This document shows, one piece after another, positions 56,372 to 64,000 of a stretch of DNA of 64,000 bases (positions are counted from its first letter, which is position 1; each line of letters starts with the position of its first letter). Origin of the DNA: Massospora cicadina (taxonomy: Eukaryota > Entomophthoromycota > Entomophthoromycetes > Entomophthorales > Entomophthoraceae); assembly GCA_022478985.1 (NCBI GenBank), contig JAKSZP010000190.1:87253-151252 (forward strand), in the 5' to 3' direction. The notes under the pieces were generated by a model. That model saw only the letters and a program-made list of their open reading frames with translations, was not told the DNA's origin and did no database searches. A program made the translations under genes and the position numbers.

Positions 56372-57640
56372 GCGCCTCAGGAGTGGTTGGGCGGGCCTTC
56401 CAGACCTATTCCCCCACTCATTGCCTTGGACTTGCTCCATGTGATTGGACCAGTCCACTCTGAGGCTTCCAGCTCCTTACCTTGTGATGATTTTGTGCGG
56501 GTATTGTTAGATTTGGGGATTTTATTAAGCTTTTCTGCACGTGACTTTGTTTGATTCAAATTGGTGCGCTGACTGGTTTCTGATGTTTTGAGGTTTGATT
56601 TTGGCGCTCTGGGCCCTGTTGGCTCATCCATATTGGATGTGAAACGTCCCAGTAAGTTTATTTGATTGGGATCACATGGTGATTCTGTTGACTTGTTGAG
56701 AAAATTTTCTGCATGGGTTGTCCAATATGACTGTTTGGCTTAGATCACATCCTCCATGGTTGCTCCGGCTTAAAAATTAGTTTCTGATTGTCTGGTTCAG
56801 CCAATTTCCTCTCTGTCCATCTGGATTTGGTTCAGGTCAATGGAGGAGGTTTTGAGAGATGCGGCCTTGGACACTGCCCACTTGCAGGCTTTCTGTACCT
56901 GTTTGCATAATTTGGGTGAGATTGGGTCGATGAGTACATAGTGTCCATTCTCTCCCCAAAGGAAAGCGTGGTTGGCGTCAACCATTTTTCTGAAGGACTC
57001 CTCGTCTTCATCTATGGCATTGTCACAAAAGTCTGGGGCCATGATGCCCTCCTTCACAGGGCACGCATGCTCCTTGTGCCCCAGTGTGGCGCAATAGTTG
57101 CAGATGGGTGGTGCACATTCTGGTGTGACGTGGAAAGATTTTGAAACTCCCCCATCTGGGAGTTGAAATACCGCGGTGCGTGGGATTTTGGTTAAATTCG
57201 CGGCCACATTGGGGACCAGGTCAATTACAGAATTTTCCTTTCCTGTGCACAGGTTTGGCATCAGGTGGAAATGCTGTAGTTCTAGTTGTTTTATTTCTCC
57301 ATAGCTTTGAAGGCCAAATTGGAGCTCTTCTTTGATTATCTTATGGGGGAGGTTGGTGGGAAGCGAGTCAGAATGAGATGAACAAAGTGTTTGCTTTGTT
57401 CCATCTGGTGCGCATAGTGCACACAATTTGTTTGCCCTCAGGGAGGGCTATTTTGACACAGACTTTTTCTGCGGCGTCTTCATCCTCTTCAGTTTTGAAA
57501 CCCATATCAATCCAGCTGCGGTGGATGGTGTGGGTGGTAACATATACCGCGTGGGAAAGATGGAGGGCTGTGCCTCACCTACCTCCTCCCACAGGGTTGG
57601 GGAATCGACCCTTAAGAAAAGCCAGCCTGTGTTTCAGTTT
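56372..57640 (-). pseudogene. LINE-B ORF1 (CCHC protein), broken
   Basis: Blocks on the minus strand are VCVKIALPEGKQIVC, NLPHKIIKEELQFGLQSYGEI and FHLMPNLCTGKENSVIDL. A knuckle CNYCATLGHKEHAC lies near 57055-57100, followed by PVKEGIM. This matches the LINE-A ORF1 order (LPTTVKRDNLEQHLKDGL, MPHLCTGKAIAVL, CTHCDAFGHKAHVC, PTKEGV). The frame 56797-57426 covers most of it. A lysine- and serine-rich tail at 56377-56631 ends ORF1 at the TGA near 56385, next to the ORF2 start. Frame changes break it. Confidence 0.83.
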
Positions 57641-57840
57641 TAATAGGGGCTGTGCATACTTTATTTGCATGTATTGGTTTTGATTTTGTGGTAAAATTCA
57701 CAAACCTGAGCGGTGTTTGGGTTTGGGGTTTTTTGGCGGCGTTGGCTTACGGTCCCCCTCCAGGGCGTTTTTTGCCCTTGGGTGCAGTGTTTTGGCCATT
57801 GCCTGATATGACTTTCACCCATTTTTGTTGGAATTCTTAA

Positions 57841-58209
57841 ATTCGTTCATCTCACCTATGTGATTATAAAAATCTATCTGCTCAAATCAAATCTTGGTAA
57901 CTGATGTTATTGTTACAGTAAAAAAGGGCGATGCTCATTTTTAATAAACAAATAAATTAAAAAGATTAAACTAGATTTTATACTACAGACAGATAGTGAT
58001 AATATCCAGCATTGCTCAGGTTTAACAAACAAATGATTCAAATTGTGTATTTTAAATCTCTAATAAAACTAATGGACAGATCACCATTCTTTGCCATGGT
58101 GTTCATCATTTATTAGATGATTTGAATTGATTGTTAAAAATTTTATTATAGTAAACAATTAACTACTTTGTTTAAACTATTAACCCTATATAATTAACAA
58201 AATTATTTA
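57841..58209. other. AT-rich spacer
   Basis: Between LINE-B and LINE-A copy 3. I see only AT-rich sequence. The part nearest 58209 continues beyond copy 3 at 63537. Confidence 0.5.
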
Positions 58210-58231
58210 AAATATATTCAAGGTACGCCAA
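58210..58231 (+). repeat. Left target duplication of LINE-A copy 3
   Basis: Twenty-two bases, identical to 63515-63536 as far as I can read. Confidence 0.9.
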
Positions 58232-58326
58232 AAACTTTTCTCTGTCGTTGCAATCACTTTTGCAACCCATTCAATTCAAGTCTGAATCTAGTTTGATAGT
58301 CTCATAGAGGAGATTAGTCTGCGCCC

Positions 58327-59746
58327 ATGTCAGAGAGCAGTTGGGCAAGTAAGGTAAGAGGAGCAGGAGGGAGTCCCGCGACCTCAAACATTTGAAAACA
58401 CCCTGGAGAAACCAGCGGAATAGAAAAAAATTTTAAAAAACTGGAGTTCACTATTTTCCCAGAAATCCTCGCTTGGCAAGCACGATGCAACCAGTACAGC
58501 AATATGCCACACTCCCAGCCACTTTTGTTGGTGAAATAAAGAGTCCGCGTGTTTCTGGACATCCAACAAATGACTTTATGGGAAAAATTTTGTGGGGATG
58601 TGCACACTTTTTTCCCAACCGCGGTGTACGTCACACCTCACCCCATGTCACGTGGTTGGCTGGACCTAGATTTCAAAAACAAAGAGGCAGCAGATGAGGC
58701 TGCTGCAGTGTGTGTAGTGATTGACCTCCCCGAAGGGCAATGGGTCATTGAAAAAAATGCACTAGATGGATAAAATTCAACCAAATTTTCCTCACGTTTG
58801 ACTTTTTGCCTACTATGGTAAAACGTGACATTTTGGAGCAACATCTGAAAGATGGTCTCGCCGTCTACGGCGAAATACAATCTTTCAAAATGCAATGCTT
58901 TACGCTGATGCCACACCTGTGCACCAGCAAAGCCATCGCAGTTCTGACCCCAACTGAGGAGATCGCAAAGGACCTAACCCAGATCCCACACTCCACTTTT
59001 ATTAATATTAAAGGGCATACCACCCACCCTTTCCGGGTAACTGTGGACAGCGCGCCCCCCATCTGCACCCACTGTGACGCGTTCAGCCATAAGGCACACG
59101 CATGCCCCACCAAGGAGGGCATTACATTCCAAGAGCACCCCTCAGCGGCCATGGCCAGTGGAGAGGCGCACTATGAACCAACTGTAAGCACCAAAGAGGC
59201 TTTCCCATGGGGAGCACAAGGTTGCTACCTACTGGTAAAGCCTATTTCCCTGCAAGAGCAAAGAAGGCCAAGCAGGCCCACAGGGCCACGGCCAAGGAAG
59301 CGCCCAAAGTCACCACCACTATCCCACACTCCCAACGCCAGGAGGACATTGAAACCTTCACAGCGGAAGCAAATTGGGAATCCATCAACCAATCAGATTG
59401 GGAAGCCCATGCCAATTGGGCCACCCAATCTGAGGATCCAATGGGGGACTCAATCTCACTCAATTGTTGCAACCAATCTCCGGTTGAAACTGACTTGGGG
59501 CCCATCCTACCTGAAAAAAAAAAATTTGACCCACTCAACGGTGCACCAAACTCATCCACACCGCAAAAAATTCGTCTGACATCAGGGAAACAAAAAGCAA
59601 AGGCAAAAGCCAATGTGAACCTTTCTGCTAAAATCAACAAAACTACTGATAGTGTTGCTGCAAACACCTGCACTGCCGTGAAGGCCCATGGGGATCTAGA
59701 GGAGGCTAGTGGGCCCAGGTGCCCACCCCTCGCACCTAAGGTGTGA
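58327..59746 (+). pseudogene. LINE-A copy 3 ORF1, few breaks
   Basis: The start at 58327 opens MSESSWASKVRGAGG. EILAWQARCNQ and RVSGHPTNDFMGKILWG follow, then DEAAAVCVVIDLPEGQWVI. The frame 58806-59579 (257 codons) covers LEQHLKDGLAVYGEI, MPHLCTSKAIAVLTPTEE and the knuckle CTHCDAFSHKAHAC near 59063-59105. The lysine-rich end KQKAKAKANVNLSAKIN lies in the frame 59207-59746. The gene ends in TGA at 59744-59746, whose A is the first base of the ORF2 start. An early stop and at least two frameshifts make it non-functional as it stands. Confidence 0.85.
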
Positions 59747-62700
59747 TGGGGGAAACCTTCACTTTAGGGACGTTGAATATTGCCAGACTCAAGGCCTCGC
59801 CATCCTGGGCTAGGAAACTGAGTTTTTTACAACAAAATTTACCTGTGGATATCCTGGCCATCCAGAAGTCCCACTATCTGTGAGGTTCCAAGGAGGCTTG
59901 GAAAACAATGCTCCTCCCATCCCTATCCTTTTGGTCAGAGCACTGTGGGGCGCTAATTCAGAAAAATAATTTTTTCAAACTTTTATTATTGGAAACCTTC
60001 CTCAATGGCTGAGTCCTCATTGTCACTTTCTCGTGGGCTGACGTGGTACATGCTATCATCAACATCTATGCCCCAAATGGTGCACAAGAGCATTAGGAAT
60101 TTTTCTCATTGGTCAAATCCCTCCCACTACCCCCAGACCCTTTCATAGTTGGCGACATGAACTGTTGGCTAAACACTCCAACAGACCAGTGGCCTTCCTC
60201 CTCCCACGTCCCCCAGGGCCACGTTGAATTTCGCGTTCTAAAGGCCACTCTTGGGTTAATGGATACGCTAACATGGCAAGCCCTGCTACTCGAGAACATG
60301 ATGCACCCCCACGTCCACAATGGCCAATTAAGGTCCATGTCCCGCATCGACCTTATCCTTACACCGGCGAAATTCCAACCCCACATATCCCACTTTAAAA
60401 CAACAAAATTGGAATTCTCCGACCACCGACTGGTCTCAATAACCTACCACCTAACTGTCACAGCTGCTAAGGCCCCACATTGGTGTAAATCCTCCCCTCT
60501 GAGCTTGCGTCTCCAGGATTTTCTATGTGGGTGGAATCAGCAACTTTGGCAAAAGAGTTTGTTACACTGTTCTGCGCGGACCCCATCTCCACATGGGCAG
60601 CCTTCAAAGAAGATACCATCCGCCACTCTCACCACCTCTCCTCCAGATGCTCATGAGCCACATCGGCTGTCATTTCGCGCGCTCTGGCAGAGTTGGCACA
60701 CCTGGAGTCCAACATCCTGGCTACAGGATACAGCTCTGCATGGGGCCAGAAGTAGGCGGAGGCAGCCACCCACCTCTTCGCGCTTTAAAGGCAACAAACA
60801 TTGGGTTTGTGTTCAGTACAGGGCCAAATGCATCACAAAAGGCAACAAGTGCACCACATGGTTTTTTAAAAAAAATTTGCACCACGCCAGAGCGTGGCCT
60901 GCACACAGGTGCAAAGATTGGATGATTCCATTGTGGATATGCCAGCTGAAGTGGCAATTAAAACACAAAAGTATTACTCTGAGTTGTACTGATCTGATCC
61001 AATTCAGCCAGCCGAAGTGGCGGAATTTCTTGACTGAGCCCACATCTGCACCATTTTCTGATACACAGAAATAATGAATCTGATTACTTCAAATGAATTA
61101 TGGACAGCCATTCGCGGTGCACCAAACCGAAAATGCTCAGGCCTGGATGGCATTCCATATGAATTCTACAAAAAGTACTTCAAATATATATCCCCACTAC
61201 TGTTGGCCTTACTTAACCAGAGCCTTTTGGAAACGCGCCTCCTGCCAGGAGGACAAGAGGCCTTCACCGTCACACTCTTCAAGAAAGGGGATAAGCTAGA
61301 CTTAGCCAACTGGCGCCCCATTTCTTAAACTAACACGGATACAAAAATTTTAACAAAAATCATGGCTAACCATTTAGGGATTGTAGCATCTGCCACCATC
61401 TCCCCAGAACAATTCGGTTTCATACCCAGAAGGTTGATTTGGGACAACGTGCACTCTGTGGCCAACGCGTGCCAGTCCACAGCCTCTGGGGCACTTGCAT
61501 TCTTGGACCAACAGAAGGCCTATGATAGAGTAAACTGGGAATACCTCAGGGCCTGCCTCCATCAATTCCGCTTACCCCCTCGCCTCAACAACTGGGTGAT
61601 GCTGCTCACGGAATCTGCAACAAAGACAGTTTGTGGCCCTGGCTTCCTAATGGAAGTAGTCCGCCCTCAAAGGGGCTTGCGACAAGGGGACCCCCTTAGC
61701 CCACTCTTATACAACTTCAGCCTTGACCCACTACTTCGAAACGCAAATGCCCAACTCACTGGGGTCCATGTGCCAGGCCAAGCCCTAGTCAAGATGAAGG
61801 CGTTTGCAGACGACTGTGTGGTTGTGGTGTCTAATAATAAAGATGCACGCGCACTTGAAGCTCTCATCCAGGAGTATTCCCGGGTAAGTAATGTTGCACG
61901 TAACACCTCCAAAACCAAAATCATCCTCCTTGGTCGGTTTCATAACTGCTGGGCCCCTGCAGCCAGTGCCCAGCCCGGCCCATCTGCTCACACACGCGCT
62001 CGCCCTCCCAGCTCACCCCACACCGCCCCACTGTTGCTCCCCTTTGTGCCACGCCCTACCATAGGGCTAATCCGCCATCTGTGCGTGTGGGTGGAGGCAG
62101 GCGGATATGCATCAGCAGTAATGGAGAGTCGTATTCTAGACAACGTGATGAAGCGCGTCGCCTCCCTCAGAGCCCACCCTACTTCCCTTACTGGCAGGGT
62201 TGTTTTAGCCAACTCTATGTTTCTCTCTAAAGTCTGGTTTGGAGCCCACGCCATCCCCTTCTCCCCAAGCTTCTTCAAATCCTTGCATGCCCTGCTGCAA
62301 GGTTGGCTTTGGTCAGGCCGCCCTCCACCAGTACGGCTAGAGGTCATGTTTGGCCCTCATCATCAAGGTGGCATGGGCCTGCTTGACTTCAGAGCCCATG
62401 CGGCCAAGGTCTTGGGTACCTGGATTGCGGCCGTCACCACCCCTACACTCCCCTCCCAACACTGGTCCCGCACGGCCTGCTCTAACTTCTCCCACACCTT
62501 GGGCCTCAACAATCCATCGAACCCCCACTCCCTGATGAAATACCTGGCTTCACACCCATCGGCCACAGGTCCTCAAGGTACTAAAACCCACTGCAAACGA
62601 ATCCTCCTATCCATGCGGAGCGCTGAGTAGAGAATTCGTATTAGTGGGCATACAACCTGAAGAGGCCGCCCCTCACCTCAGTTCACACAAGAGGTACAGG

Positions 62701-63371
62701 GGCTACCCATTTATGATGTCGTGATCCCCACACGGCCCCATGTCCTATCCAGGGTGGACTACCTGGACATGATGAACATCCCTTACTCCATTGTGACCCA
62801 ATAAACTATCTGGAAATACGCACACCATCCTCTGTTGCAGCCTGAAAATCCGTTCCCATGTGTCTTGCTGCCTGAGGTGGGTGTACCATACAGCTGAGCG
62901 CTCTAACGCTTTACACTCATCCTGTGTCGTGTGTGGCCAGTATGGAACGCTGTTTCACCGCCTGGAGAAGTGTCCTACCTCTAAAGTGATATGGCGCGGA
63001 GTTCAACGTCTACTGGGCCAGAATCAAACACATCCCTTCAGTCTGTCAAGAGATATGTTTGCTTTATCAATGGCCTCCCCCTTCCACCCTCCCTCCATGC
63101 TCTGGTGGTTGCAATCGCCATGTGGACCATCCACACGATTGTCTTAGATGCCATCGCAGGCTCCACCCCCACCCTCCCAGAAGCTGTCCACAGATTCCAG
63201 TCTCATTTGGTGGACCACTTTCAAGCGTGGATGTTTGGATACCTCCTACCGCGCCGCCAACAGCTAGTATCCTCCTGGTTCCCAGTCTGGTTCATCAAAT
63301 CAGACCCCTTCCTCCACACGTGTTCAATTGTGGCTACGGCCCCTTCACGCGTTCCCTCCCCTTCCTCATAA
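59746..63371 (+). pseudogene. LINE-A copy 3 ORF2 (APE, RT, zinc knuckle), few breaks
   Basis: The start at 59746 overlaps the ORF1 stop (TGATG) and opens MGETFTLGTLNIARLKAS. The APE part (59746-60480) reads DILAIQKSH (lysine at the usual glutamate), VGDMNCWLNTPTDQWP, MSRIDLILTPAKFQP and SDHRLVSITYH. A TGA at 59881-59883 and one at 60010 interrupt it. The frame 61362-62630 (422 codons) covers the RT with NQFGF-type, LDQQKAYDRVNWEYL, LRQGDPLSPLLYN and FADDCVVVVSNNKDA, so the catalytic pair is kept. The knuckle CVVCGQYGTLFHRLEKC lies at about 62923-62975. Frameshifts near 60500-60800 and 62630-62860 remain. Confidence 0.88.
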
Positions 63372-63514
63372 GTGGCGTTCCCGCTGGCAACAAGAGATAG
63401 CATTGCTTCTCTGGGGGTGCCTTCCCTGTTAATAAGTGTTGTCTCAGTCAGGTCAATTTCAGAAGTGTCCGTCCCAAGGTCAGCCTTCCCCGCAATAAAT
63501 TTTAATTTAAATTT

Positions 63515-63536
63515 AAATATATTCAAGGTACGCCAA
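63515..63536 (+). repeat. Right target duplication of LINE-A copy 3
   Basis: Matches 58210-58231. Confidence 0.9.
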
Positions 63537-64000
63537 CCAGGGGATGGACGTTACTGATACTCGTTGAGCAAAAGAATTGAATGAATGGAACAACAAAACA
63601 AAGCTAAACCTCCAACCAGGTGAGTAGAAGAATACCGCTAACCCACCTTGGCAGATGGAGAGGGGGGCCAGGCAGCTCTGCTACAGGCTTGTTGCTCATG
63701 AAGTAATCACAATGGTTGTAGCAGCAGAAAAAAGCGGAGAGCCAGGGCGTTGGGGCATCAGCATGGTGGGGGTGGATGTGGGTGAATTATTGGTTTCTGT
63801 CATGTGCACATGACATAATAGTGGGGACCAACCCCAAAGATAAGGCTGGGCGCCAGGAGGCCCAGAGGGTGAAGCTACAGGCCTCTCTGACCTGAGGCAC
63901 ACCCTAGACCAACGCTGGGTTTGGGCAAAATATGCCCAGATTGGGACTAGTGGTGCTTCAAATGCCCAGCCTCTCACAATGGCCCAGTCGTTAAAATGGA
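63527..64000 (-). mobile_element. 3' end of another LINE-like repeat, running off the window
   Basis: On the minus strand, CGTCCATCCCCTGGTTGGCGTACC (63529-63552) closely resembles the LINE-B tail CCCATCCCTTGGTCGGCTTACC. I do not recognise the GC-rich DNA from 63560 to 64000: its open frame 63696-63977 on the minus strand has no known domain. A short LINE or SINE-like element with a LINE-B-type tail is possible. Confidence 0.45.

Larger units (their letters stand above)
52632..57840 (-). mobile_element. LINE-B, diverged full-length-like non-LTR element
   Basis: Same plan as LINE-A but clearly a different family: ORF1 with CCHC knuckle, ORF2 with APE, RT and CX2CX7HX4C knuckle, then a 3' tail reading CCCATCCCTTGGTCGGCTTACC. 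The tail ends in a hairpin (52632-52649). I could not find target duplications, so the 5' end near 57840 is approximate. Catalytic residues in both endonuclease and RT are lost. Confidence 0.82.
58232..63514 (+). mobile_element. LINE-A copy 3, full-length and best kept
   Basis: 5.28 kb between 22-bp duplications without visible mismatch. It has the 5' hairpin at 58247-58266 and the 3' tail CCCAAGGTCAGCCTTCCCC. Both open reading frames can be followed with few breaks. It is the best template for the family. All three copies lie on the plus strand and none is truncated at its 5' end. Confidence 0.93.

Noticed and set aside
57690..57760. LINE-B target duplication with GGCGTTG near 52624
   Set aside because: Only seven bases match and the position lies inside the element; probably chance.

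Overview
The window is a eukaryotic, repeat-only region, most likely from a fungus with a large transposon-rich genome. I lean to Basidiomycota with low confidence: I infer this from the mix of Ty3/gypsy elements and CCHC/APE/RT/zf-RVT non-LTR elements, not from any marker gene. I see no convincing host gene, no rRNA or tRNA gene, and no bacterial-style signal. Nearly every reading frame is a broken transposon protein. LINE bodies are visibly more GC-rich than the AT-rich LTR elements around them.

Left half (1-21580). A Ty3/gypsy element D (minus strand; 5' LTR 20523-21580) has a second gypsy element C (676-15790, minus) inside its integrase gene; the integrase reading resumes at 675 on the other side. 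C in turn holds a full-length LINE (LINE-A copy 1, 880-6150) in its 3' LTR, a 1.9-kb short LTR element (10846-12753) with an exact 5-bp target duplication, and a probable 1.35-kb solo LTR (13583-14932). Positions 1-530 hold a relic of a LINE-ORF1-like repeat (G).

Middle (21581-50215). After a plus-strand gypsy scrap (E) comes a deep nest: gypsy F (minus; LTR 48708-50215) has its gag split by a 1.9-kb ORF1-only LINE-like element G. G is split by gypsy A (plus, 25055-47728). A's 5' LTR is split by gypsy B (minus, 25970-35501), and A's pol is split by LINE-A copy 2 (38081-43358). Target-site duplications support most of these steps, so the order of insertion can be read directly.

Right part (50216-64000). 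About 2.4 kb has no recognisable content. LINE-B (minus, about 52632-57840) is a diverged relative of LINE-A. LINE-A copy 3 (58232-63514) sits just beside the 3' tail of another minus-strand LINE-like repeat that runs off the window.

Working logic. LINE-A is a two-ORF target-primed element: ORF1 is a CCHC RNA-binding protein, ORF2 carries an APE endonuclease, a reverse transcriptase and a C-terminal zinc knuckle. The gypsy elements carry gag, protease, RT, RNase H and integrase, and four of the five share one primer-binding motif. G has ORF1 plus LINE-type 5' and 3' ends but no enzyme, so it would have depended on a LINE. The strongest unusual signals are G, the 5' hairpin shared by G and LINE-A with compensating base changes, the short LTR element, the antisense reading frames at the end of element B, and the dated nesting order.
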